51,192 bases of DNA from Campylobacterales bacterium (GTDB lineage: Bacteria; Campylobacterota; Campylobacteria; Campylobacterales; QNZT01), in NCBI GenBank assembly GCA_024278835.1, contig JAJRSK010000037.1:1-51192 (forward strand), in the 5' to 3' direction. Every line of letters starts with the position of its first letter. Position 1 is the first letter of the stretch. The translations under genes were made by a program, and so were the position numbers. Positions 15,774 to 24,104 of the stretch are shown here, in pieces. The notes below the pieces were generated by a model. It saw only the letters and a list, made by a program, of their open reading frames with translations, searched no databases and was not told where the DNA came from.

Positions 15774-17906
15774 CTATGTTCTTTTCAAAACATCAACGAT
15801 AAAACGGTAAATACTCTGGTATACTTCCTCTGCCTCATTCCCTTGTAAAATGCTATGTTTTTGGCGCGGCAATAGTATCATCTTTTTGAAGTCTGATTGG
15901 ACATTGTCGTAGATAAGTTTGGCACTTTTAGGATTCACTACAGGATCATTATCCCCTTGCAAAATGAGGATAGGTGCTGTCACTTTGTCTAAAGTTTTTT
16001 CCACTTTTGTCATCACTTTTTCCATCTCAGCCACAGAAGAGAGAGGATGTTTATCATAGTTTACCTTGGGATTTTCACTATCATTTTCTATCCATTCGTT
16101 GATGCCTTTTGCATGAAGATAAGCTATCATCTCATTAAAAGCATTAAGTGTGGGGACAACATAAGAGACTTTGAGATTATTTAGCTTTAAAGCAGAATTT
16201 ATCACCATCACACCATCCACTTCATACTGTGCTCCATGGTAGAGCGCCAACAAGCCACCGGTTGAGAATCCTCCGATAAAAACTTTATCACACACTTGCC
16301 GCATCGCGGTAAAGGCACGCTCAAAATCCACTTCCCACTCCTCTGATGAGACCTCTTTTAATGCCTCTGGGTCTGTCCCATGTCCGCGCAGACGAGGGAT
16401 GTAAACATTAATGCCTTTTGCATAGAGATATTCTGCCAATTTTTTCGCTTCTGCCGGCGCTGACATATACCCATGCGAAAAGACGATACCTGTACTGTTC
16501 TTATCATGATAGAGTACGATAGGTTTTCCAACCGCATCTTCTTTTGGCATGCTATCATGATAGCGTAAATACTCATCTTCATAGTACTTCAAGTCACGTT
16601 GCTGTAAGTAGTGAAAGTTATCCATCTTAAGTTCACTTTCGGAGAATAGACTATTTTTTTCAGCCGTCTCCACCAACTCTTTTTGCCACTTAATCTCATT
16701 TAAGATAACTTGGAGTGTATTTTTCACCCGTATTTTATTAAAATCATAACGCTTCTGAAGTAATTTTTTATCAAAAAGATACTCACCCTCACTATCTTTA
16801 AAAAGTATTTTTTGAACCTGTGCAATTTTAAGTGCTGACTTAAAAGGAGCGTACTCTTTATCTAGGATAAGTTTAAAGAGTTCTTTAGATAGTTCAGGGT
16901 GGAGATTGAGACCTTTTATATTTCTAAGTTCCCTCACATTTTTATAGATAAGCGTTCTCAAGTAGGTAGGGCAAACTTTGAGCGTAGGCATCGTCACAAG
17001 TGAAAGTATAAAGATATGATCAAAGTTGATTTGCATATTACCATAGACTTTTTTCATCGCATCATTGATAAGCTCTTTTCGCTGTTTATCTATAAGCGCA
17101 CCCGTAAAACTACTATCTTCCAAAGAACCCTTGTGCGCATTTTGATACGCGTGTATATATTTCCTAGCAGAGATTGGTTTTCCAAAATGAAGATGCATGT
17201 TGGCGTCCATCAAAAGATTGATTTCGATTTCAAGTTCTTCAAAAAGTCTTGTTCCTCGTAGATTAAACCACTTGTCTATCAAAAGTAAAAGTCTATTTTC
17301 TCCAGTACGTATTGGATAATACGTAATAGAGAGTGGTACAATACTGAGTGAAACATCATGGGATAGTTTTATCTTGTCTAGTTTATGCCTTCTGCAAAAC
17401 CTCTTTATCTCTGCTTCATCACTGACCCCTTTCATCCGCTCACGCATCATCTCTGATTTTAGTGCTAAAACCGCTGCTCCCGTATGTACCGGTCCTTCTC
17501 TCATTGTCGTATGAATACAAAATTCTCCATCATCAAAGCTAATCTCTTTGTTTTTGACCATATGCCCCTCAGGATAAATAATCCAATCTGCCTTACCAGA
17601 GAGAAAATCCTCCGTGATGATACAATCTCTCGCTTCATTTTTATTGGAGATGGAACCTGCCAGTCGCATATACTCCCCAAGCCACCCGACAAACACCGTG
17701 TCATCTGCCAAAGACCTAGAAATTCGTTTATGTTTACTAAATAGTAGATACGGCACAACAAAAGTCTCAAAACGAGTAAAGTGGTTTGCCAAAAACAAAA
17801 CAGGAGCATCAGGTAGCCCCTCACCACTTGTGGTGATATTGGCACCGCTAAGTTTTTTGATAATAGCGATAAAAAGAGACGAAATCCAAAGCACTACTTT
17901 TATCAT
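15774..17906 (-). CDS. acyltransferase-alpha/beta hydrolase fusion
   Basis: 710 residues with two enzymatic parts. Residues 1-300 are a PlsC/GPAT-like acyltransferase with an N-terminal membrane segment. The motif I HX4D is altered to HX4E (His42...Glu47, NHFTRFE) and motif III is YPEGHMV rather than the usual FPEGTR. A helical linker (about 300-460) leads to a serine hydrolase: SHGYMSAP, GFSTGG (Ser nucleophile), GDNDPVV (Asp) and KHSIL (His). The start overlaps the stop of the acyl-CoA dehydrogenase gene by 4 nt, placing it in the beta-oxidation operon. It may release or transfer acyl chains from membrane lipids; this is inference. Confidence 0.75.
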   Translation of the reverse strand: MIKVVLWISSLFIAIIKKLSGANITTSGEGLPDAPVLFLANHFTRFETFVVPYLLFSKHKRISRSLADDTVFVGWLGEYMRLAGSISNKNEARDCIITEDFLSGKADWIIYPEGHMVKNKEISFDDGEFCIHTTMREGPVHTGAAVLALKSEMMRERMKGVSDEAEIKRFCRRHKLDKIKLSHDVSLSIVPLSITYYPIRTGENRLLLLIDKWFNLRGTRLFEELEIEINLLMDANMHLHFGKPISARKYIHAYQNAHKGSLEDSSFTGALIDKQRKELINDAMKKVYGNMQINFDHIFILSLVTMPTLKVCPTYLRTLIYKNVRELRNIKGLNLHPELSKELFKLILDKEYAPFKSALKIAQVQKILFKDSEGEYLFDKKLLQKRYDFNKIRVKNTLQVILNEIKWQKELVETAEKNSLFSESELKMDNFHYLQQRDLKYYEDEYLRYHDSMPKEDAVGKPIVLYHDKNSTGIVFSHGYMSAPAEAKKLAEYLYAKGINVYIPRLRGHGTDPEALKEVSSEEWEVDFERAFTAMRQVCDKVFIGGFSTGGLLALYHGAQYEVDGVMVINSALKLNNLKVSYVVPTLNAFNEMIAYLHAKGINEWIENDSENPKVNYDKHPLSSVAEMEKVMTKVEKTLDKVTAPILILQGDNDPVVNPKSAKLIYDNVQSDFKKMILLPRQKHSILQGNEAEEVYQSIYRFIVDVLKRT

Positions 17907-20074
17907 CTGAAATACTCCTCTTTGGTAAAAGAGTCTACTGCTATCATCTTGCGTTGTAATTTTCTCACCCTTTTAAATTGTGTAGCTTCTTCTTTACTAA
18001 GCGCTTCAATCCCTTCTACTTTTTCTTTGTTTATAATCTCTTTTGCATCATTTAGGGCAAGTGCCGCCTCAATCAACTGATACATTTTTTCATTTTTTCC
18101 ACCGATATAGACATTGTTACAAATTCGCTCTCTCATTGCTAGATCTGTCCCTAAAAGTTTTGCTATCTCATGTAAATCTCTATCTTTGATAACTGAGCCC
18201 ATAGGATTTAACCTACTAAAATATGAAAGCAATGTAAAAGGGTACGCTAAAACTCCAGAGGCCAAGTTTTGATAAATACCTAAAAAAGCGTGATCTATCT
18301 TGTTAAATCCATCTTCAAGAGCCACCCTTAAAAAAACCTCATCCTCTTTTTTCCCTTCCATTTGAAAGCGTTTAAGCGTCGCGCTCATCATATACATCTG
18401 CGCTAACACATCTCCAAATCTTCCAGAAACAGACTCTCTTCTTTTCAAATCAGCTCCCATCAAACCCAAAGCTACATCTGATAAAAATGCAAACTTCGCA
18501 GAAGCCCAAGAGAGTTTTTGCTCATATCTCCTTGTCTCACCTTGCCCTTTTGTACGGTGTAAATATCCACGAGAGAAAAATAACATACTCGCACGAAATC
18601 CATTTCTAAAGACATGTGCAATATGCGCAAAAAGGGCACTATCAAAAGCTTTTATATCCTCATTCTCTAGTGCTTCAATCTCATTATAGGCATAAGGATG
18701 ACAACGAATCATACCTTGTCCAAAAAGTATCAGCGTTCTTGTCATGATATTGGCTCCCTCTACCGTAATGGCAACGGGCGAACCAAAATAAGCATGTGCC
18801 AAAAGATTTTTAGGTCCCTTTGAGATAGCCCCACCCCCTTGGATATCCATGGCATCCAAGATATTTTTTCTAAATTTTTCAGTACTTTGATACTTCATGA
18901 TAGCATTGGCTACCGCTGGTTTGGCACCGCTGTCTATCGCCCCTAGGGTAAATGTTTTAGAAGCATCCAAGAGATAAGTATCTGCACCCATCCGCCCTAG
19001 CACTTCAGCAATTCCCTCAAATTTTCCGATGGAGATACCAAACTGATAACGCACCACACTATAAGTAGAGGCAACCATCGTGGCAAGCTTTGTACCTCCT
19101 GTACTAGTAGAAGGAAGAGAGATGCCACGCCCTACGGCAAGAGACTCCATTAACATCTTCCAGCCTTCGCCTATGCCTGAGTCTCCACCGATGATATCTT
19201 CTATAGAGATGATGACATCTTTACCAATGAGTGGCGCATTCACAAAAGGAACACCCAAGGGGTCATGTCGTCTACTTTGATCTACCCCCTCACTTTTAGC
19301 ATTCACCAAAGCACAGGTGATACCCAACTCCTTTCCTCGTCCAAGGATATTTTTAGGATCTTTCAACACAAAAGCCAAGCCTATAAGTGTTGAAATCGCA
19401 CTCAATGTAATGTAGCGTTTTTCAAACTGAAGCTTGATTTTCACTTCACCATCATCATCTTTAAAGATTTCACCATAAGACTGTATAGAAGCCGCGTCAC
19501 TTCCCGCTTCTGGTTCAGTAAGTGCAAAACAGGGAATCTCCCTACCATCAGCTAGACGCGGAAGAAAATACTCTTTTTGTTTTTCTAAACCATAGTTATG
19601 CAAGAGTTCTGCCGGTCCTAATGAATTTGGCACCATCACCGTAATCGCCAAGACTTGTGAACGCGTGGCAAGTTTTTCAATCACACAACTATGCCCATAC
19701 GCGGAAAATCCAAGCCCTCCATACTCTTTAGGGATAATCATCCCCAAAAAGCGTCTCTCTTTGATAAATTTCCACACTTTTTTAGGAAGTTCTCTTTTTT
19801 GAAAAACATCCCAATCATTGGTCATCGCACAAAGTGCTTCTACTTCGTTATCTAAAAATGCTTGTTCTTCTAGACTTAGTGTCGGATAAGGGTTTGAAAA
19901 TATCTTTGTAAAGTCTGGTTTCCCACTAAAAAGTTCTCCCTCTATCCACACACCTCCCGCTCTCAAAGCGGTCTTTTCCGTATCTGAAATCTTGGGCAAT
20001 AGCCCTTTTGATTTTAGCATCTTAAAAAGAGGATTTGTGATAAATTTTATCCTTGTATCTTGTAAAAAACTCAT
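17903..20074 (-). CDS. fadE: acyl-CoA dehydrogenase, FadE type
   Basis: 723 residues, somewhat shorter than the roughly 800 of enterobacterial FadE but far longer than ordinary acyl-CoA dehydrogenases. It catalyses the first step of beta-oxidation, acyl-CoA to enoyl-CoA with FAD. Recognisable: PKEYGGLGFSAYGHS, CFALTEPEAGSDAAS (FAD/substrate loop), GEGWKMLMESLAVGRGISLPS and QGGGAISKGPKN. The C-terminal extension (about 500-723) is the FadE-specific DUF1974-like region. It overlaps the hydratase gene upstream and the acyltransferase gene downstream by 4 nt each, so translation is coupled. Confidence 0.9.
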   Translation of the reverse strand: MSFLQDTRIKFITNPLFKMLKSKGLLPKISDTEKTALRAGGVWIEGELFSGKPDFTKIFSNPYPTLSLEEQAFLDNEVEALCAMTNDWDVFQKRELPKKVWKFIKERRFLGMIIPKEYGGLGFSAYGHSCVIEKLATRSQVLAITVMVPNSLGPAELLHNYGLEKQKEYFLPRLADGREIPCFALTEPEAGSDAASIQSYGEIFKDDDGEVKIKLQFEKRYITLSAISTLIGLAFVLKDPKNILGRGKELGITCALVNAKSEGVDQSRRHDPLGVPFVNAPLIGKDVIISIEDIIGGDSGIGEGWKMLMESLAVGRGISLPSTSTGGTKLATMVASTYSVVRYQFGISIGKFEGIAEVLGRMGADTYLLDASKTFTLGAIDSGAKPAVANAIMKYQSTEKFRKNILDAMDIQGGGAISKGPKNLLAHAYFGSPVAITVEGANIMTRTLILFGQGMIRCHPYAYNEIEALENEDIKAFDSALFAHIAHVFRNGFRASMLFFSRGYLHRTKGQGETRRYEQKLSWASAKFAFLSDVALGLMGADLKRRESVSGRFGDVLAQMYMMSATLKRFQMEGKKEDEVFLRVALEDGFNKIDHAFLGIYQNLASGVLAYPFTLLSYFSRLNPMGSVIKDRDLHEIAKLLGTDLAMRERICNNVYIGGKNEKMYQLIEAALALNDAKEIINKEKVEGIEALSKEEATQFKRVRKLQRKMIAVDSFTKEEYFR

Positions 20075-22188
20075 GATGCACCTCCATAAAAAGTCATCTC
20101 TTTTTGTGCCATATCTAGCAGTAGATGAGAGGGTGTAAACCTATCTCCATATGCAGCTCGCAGTTGGTTTAATATTTTGATGATTTTATCTACACCTATC
20201 GTATCTGCGTAGCGTAGCAATCCACCACGAAATGCTGGAAAACCAGTCCCCATCACCATCGCCATATCCAGATATCGTGCATTAGCCACGACATCTTCTT
20301 CTAAACATCTTGTCGCTTCGTTTATCATGATAAGTAGTGAGCGGTGAAGCACCGTCTCTTTATCTAGAGCGGTTGAGCCTTTTTGCAAAGTAGTTATTTC
20401 AAGATTTAGCGTAGGTTTTTTACTCCCATAGTCATAAAATCCTTTTTGCATTTTTTTACCAAGCCATTTTTTACCCACCATCTCATTCATCAACAAACTC
20501 TCTTGCATCCGCTCACCATATGCTTCATGTAATATCACAGAGACTTTAGCCCCGATATCAACTCCCACCGTATCGATAAGTGCAAAAGCCCCCATCGGCA
20601 TACCAAAGTCTAAAAGTGTCTTATCAATCATCTTGATATCCCCACCTTCTTCAAACATCAAGGTCGCCTCTTTTAAGTAAGGTAAAAGGATACGGTTGAC
20701 TAAAAACCCCGCTGACTCTTTGACCTTTATAGGCGTTTTACCCATCTGTTTACTAAGTTTTACCACCGTAGCAATCGTCTCATCGTCGGTTTTATCCCCC
20801 GCAATGATTTCTACCAATGGCATACGCTCAACAGGATTAAAAAAGTGCATCCCAACAAATCTATGCGGATGTTTTAATCCTTTTGCTAAATTACTGATAG
20901 AAATCGAAGAGGTATTACTAGCGATAATCGCATCCTCTTTAAGTACTTCTTCAAACTCTGCATAGATTTTTTGTTTTAATGCACTATCTTCATTCACTGC
21001 TTCGAGGAGAAAGTCACAATTTTGAAATCCCACATACTCTGTAGCAGAAGTGATTTTATCCATCTTAAGTGCCACTGCACGCTCACTCAAACGACCACGT
21101 TTTTTGATGCCTTCATAAATATTTCGGATTTTAACTACTGCTTTTGCAGCACTTTCACTACTTCTAACTTTCAGACGTACATCGATATCTTGGTTGTTTA
21201 AAGCCCATGCGATACCACTTCCCATCGTACCTGTTCCTACGATAGAACTTTGCTGTATCTCTTTTGCTTTGGCTTTTGAAAACGACTCTTTTTTGAGAAT
21301 TTCTGAGATAAAAAAGAGTTCAATAAGATTTTTTGAGATAGGGGTAAGTGCTAACAGACCAACCGCTTCCCTCTCTATCTTTAATCCCTCTTCAAGTGAT
21401 TTTCCATAACTTTCATACATCACATCGATGACGCTTAATGGTGCGGGATAATGCCCAGCTGTTTTTGCTAAAACTTGTTTTTTTGCCATCTTAGTGATAA
21501 CTGTTCTCACAGGAGCAATCTTTTCATACCAAAGAAGCCCTTTTCTCTTTGCTTGTATCTTAGCATCTAAGATTCCATCCACTATCTCTTGCCCAAACTC
21601 CTCTTTTTTAAATTCTAAATATCCTCGTGGAACACAAGCATCTACCAAGCCTAACTTCAAGGCTTTTTCTCCTCTAAGTAGCTTACTCCCTACAATAAGT
21701 TCAATCGCTTTGGCATACCCAACTAGCTTATAAAGCCTCTGCGTGCCACCAAAGCCTGGCAAGATTCCCAGCTTCACTTCAGGAAGTCCGATGCGCGTAT
21801 GAGAATTTGTCGTGGCAATTCGATAAGAACAAGCCAAACTCATCTCCAATCCCCCACCTAAACACACCCCATCAATCATCGCAATAGTTGGAAATGGAAC
21901 ATTCTCAAGCTTAGTGAAGAGATCTTGCCCATTTTTAACATAGGCATCGATTTGTTTTTTATTGTCTGCTTGTTTTATCTCATGGATATCTGCCCCTGCG
22001 ATGAAGATACCTTCTTTACTACTTTCGATAAAAAGTGCTTTAATATCCTTATCATGATAGAGCATATCTAGCAGTTCATCAAACTCTCTCATCGCTTCAC
22101 TTGTAAAGATATTGACCGTACTTTTAGGCGTGTCAAATCTTAGTGTTGCAATCCCTTGTTTGTCCATTTTATAGTTAAAATATTTCAT
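20071..22188 (-). CDS. fadJ: fatty-acid oxidation multifunctional protein (FadJ/FadB-like)
   Basis: 705 residues from the preferred start at 22188. The N-terminal enoyl-CoA hydratase domain has GADIHEIKQ and CLGGGLEMSLACSYRIA with catalytic acidic residues around GLPEVKLGILPG. The C-terminal half is 3-hydroxyacyl-CoA dehydrogenase: GTGTMGSGIA (NAD loop), ASNTSSISIS, and HRFVGMHFFNPVERMPLVEI. A longer frame reaches 22236, but GGAGG lies just before the ATG at 22188, which overlaps the thiolase stop (TAATG). This gives steps two and three of beta-oxidation. FadB versus FadJ cannot be settled here. Confidence 0.9.
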   Translation of the reverse strand: MKYFNYKMDKQGIATLRFDTPKSTVNIFTSEAMREFDELLDMLYHDKDIKALFIESSKEGIFIAGADIHEIKQADNKKQIDAYVKNGQDLFTKLENVPFPTIAMIDGVCLGGGLEMSLACSYRIATTNSHTRIGLPEVKLGILPGFGGTQRLYKLVGYAKAIELIVGSKLLRGEKALKLGLVDACVPRGYLEFKKEEFGQEIVDGILDAKIQAKRKGLLWYEKIAPVRTVITKMAKKQVLAKTAGHYPAPLSVIDVMYESYGKSLEEGLKIEREAVGLLALTPISKNLIELFFISEILKKESFSKAKAKEIQQSSIVGTGTMGSGIAWALNNQDIDVRLKVRSSESAAKAVVKIRNIYEGIKKRGRLSERAVALKMDKITSATEYVGFQNCDFLLEAVNEDSALKQKIYAEFEEVLKEDAIIASNTSSISISNLAKGLKHPHRFVGMHFFNPVERMPLVEIIAGDKTDDETIATVVKLSKQMGKTPIKVKESAGFLVNRILLPYLKEATLMFEEGGDIKMIDKTLLDFGMPMGAFALIDTVGVDIGAKVSVILHEAYGERMQESLLMNEMVGKKWLGKKMQKGFYDYGSKKPTLNLEITTLQKGSTALDKETVLHRSLLIMINEATRCLEEDVVANARYLDMAMVMGTGFPAFRGGLLRYADTIGVDKIIKILNQLRAAYGDRFTPSHLLLDMAQKEMTFYGGAS

Positions 22189-23480
22189 TATTCTACCTCC
22201 AAAAGAAGTGCTGCACCTTGACCACCGCCGATACAAAGTGTGGCTAATCCTCTTTGTTGTTTACGATTTCTTAGTTCATGTAACATGGTGAGCACCAACC
22301 TTGTGCCTGTCATCCCTACTGGATGCCCTAGAGCGATAGCACCACCATTGACATTTAAAATCTTTGGGGCTATTTTTCCTACTGCTTTATCTATGCCAAA
22401 ATGTGTTTTTGCAAAGTTTTTGGAAGCAAAGGCTTTTTGACAAGCGATAACTTGCGCCGCAAATGCTTCGTTGATCTCCATCAACTCTATATCTTGCATC
22501 CCAAGTCCTGTTTTTGCAAAAAGTTCTTGCGTGGCAAAGACTGGACCTAAACCCATGCGTTTTGGATCAAGTCCCGTATACGCATACGCACGTAGAAAGC
22601 CAAGTGGCGTAAGTCCTCTTTTTTTTGCTTCACTCTCACTCATCACGATGACCGCTGCTGCTGCATCTGTAATCTGAGATGAGTTTCCCGCTGTCACTGT
22701 GCCGTTTTTCTTGTCAAAAAATGGTCTTAACTTTGCCAACTTTTCAACTGTTTGTCCCTCTCTTATCCCATCATCATAGTCGAGAAAATTACCAGAGTGT
22801 TCATCATAAATAATCGCCATACTCTCCTGTGAAAATCTACCAGACTTCATCGCCTTTTCAGCCTTTTGATGGCTTATCAAAGCAAACTTATCTTGTTCTT
22901 TTCGACTAATTCCAAAATCCCTAGCCAACACTTCAGCCGTAGAACCCATCAAAAGACCACTCACAGGATCTGTTAATCCTGACATAAGTCCAACAATAGG
23001 TTTTAAAAACGCTGGACGAAACCCAAAGAGTGCTCGCAGACTATCTAGTGCTGTTTTTGATTTTGAAAGTTGGGTAAATAAAGTCGTCATTTTTTCACTA
23101 TAAACAAGAGGAATATTGCTCATAGACTCCACACCACCACAAAGATAAACTTTGCCCTCTTTGGCATGGATTCGTGATGCTGCTGTTGTGATAGACTCCA
23201 TGCCAGAAGCACAGTTTCTATGTACTGTCATCGCGGGAGTAGATTCTGGAAATCCTGCACGAAGGGCAATAACCCTAGCGATATTTGCCGCGTGAATTGG
23301 CTGGGCAACATTGCCAATAATCACTTCATTTATATCAGAAAATTCCAAGGGGGAGCGCATCATCACTTCCCTGACAAGCTTACTTCCAAGCGTATCTGCT
23401 TGCAAAGTCTTAAACTTTTCACCTGCCTTCGCCATCGGAGTTCTTAGACCTGATATAATAGCTATTCGTTCATTTTTCAT
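22188..23480 (-). CDS. fadI: 3-ketoacyl-CoA thiolase (FadI/FadA-like)
   Basis: 430 residues, the length of FadI-type thiolases. It cleaves 3-ketoacyl-CoA to acetyl-CoA and a shortened acyl-CoA. The acylated Cys is in HRNCASGMES (about 90). The second active-site His is in NGGAIALGHPVGMTG, and CIGGGQGAALLLE near the end holds the third catalytic element. NEAFAAQ is intact. It precedes the hydratase/dehydrogenase gene with a 1-nt overlap, so the two subunits of the trifunctional complex are coupled. It begins a new transcription or translation block 106 nt after the Fe-S protein gene. Confidence 0.92.
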   Translation of the reverse strand: MKNERIAIISGLRTPMAKAGEKFKTLQADTLGSKLVREVMMRSPLEFSDINEVIIGNVAQPIHAANIARVIALRAGFPESTPAMTVHRNCASGMESITTAASRIHAKEGKVYLCGGVESMSNIPLVYSEKMTTLFTQLSKSKTALDSLRALFGFRPAFLKPIVGLMSGLTDPVSGLLMGSTAEVLARDFGISRKEQDKFALISHQKAEKAMKSGRFSQESMAIIYDEHSGNFLDYDDGIREGQTVEKLAKLRPFFDKKNGTVTAGNSSQITDAAAAVIVMSESEAKKRGLTPLGFLRAYAYTGLDPKRMGLGPVFATQELFAKTGLGMQDIELMEINEAFAAQVIACQKAFASKNFAKTHFGIDKAVGKIAPKILNVNGGAIALGHPVGMTGTRLVLTMLHELRNRKQQRGLATLCIGGGQGAALLLEVE

Positions 23481-23586
23481 ATTTTACCTCCATCAAAAAG
23501 GGAAACTATAAAAAGTAAACTAGATAGAAATCCTTTTTGTTATTCTATGGTGGAAGTATAAGAGGATTGTGTGTAGTGGGCGTTTA

Positions 23587-24093
23587 CTAAGAGGATTGAA
23601 GTTCTTTAATCACTTTAGAAACATCCCCCAAACAGCACCCTCCACTAGGATTAAGTATCTCACAAGCACATCCGGGATTTTTCATTTTTTCTTTGATTTC
23701 TTTTAATGCTGTAGATTTTCCTGTTTCATCTAGTTGTGCTTGTATCTTCTCTTTTGTCCAGTTAAAGCAGTAGCATACAGTGGCAGGCGTAGCACCTTCT
23801 TTGTGACCAACAACAACCATGATGTCTTTTTGTGTCAATTGTATAGCATCTTTAAAATAAACCACCTTGCAAGAAGGCGTTTTACAAAAATAAAATCCCT
23901 CTAAGCTTGTCAATTTTTCCTTAGTTTTATCAATCAAAAGATGCTCTAGTGTTTTGGCTAAAACACCTTTAGCCTTTGTGTGGCAACTAGGGCAAAGCGC
24001 TTTACCTTTTGGTTGAACTGAGCAACAGTCATGCCCCTTCGGTTGTGATGTGATATCACAACCTTTCTCTGATTTTGGTTTTAAACTAAACAT
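23587..24093 (-). CDS. CopZ/BFD-like Fe-S cluster binding protein
   Basis: 168 residues, very Cys-rich. Sites visible: CPSCHTKAKGV (about 34), FCKTPSCKVVYF (about 70), VCYCFNWTKEKIQ (about 107, the CxC of BFD-like [2Fe-2S] domains) and PGCACEILNPSGGCCLGDV (about 137-155). This layout resembles the N-terminal zinc/[2Fe-2S] part of CopZ-type copper chaperones, without the HMA domain. Lying 11 nt after the acyl-CoA ligase gene and ahead of the thiolase gene, it could be an electron carrier or regulator for beta-oxidation. Start: AAGGAG, 5 nt, ATG. Confidence 0.7.
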   Translation of the reverse strand: MFSLKPKSEKGCDITSQPKGHDCCSVQPKGKALCPSCHTKAKGVLAKTLEHLLIDKTKEKLTSLEGFYFCKTPSCKVVYFKDAIQLTQKDIMVVVGHKEGATPATVCYCFNWTKEKIQAQLDETGKSTALKEIKEKMKNPGCACEILNPSGGCCLGDVSKVIKELQSS

Positions 24094-24104
24094 TGCATCT
24101 CCTT

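Noticed and set aside
22189-22236. Longer N-terminus for the FadJ-like protein (start at 22236)
   Set aside because: The extra residues (MYRRWSRCSTSFGGRI) overlap the thiolase gene and are not hydratase-like; the ATG at 22188 has GGAGG directly upstream.
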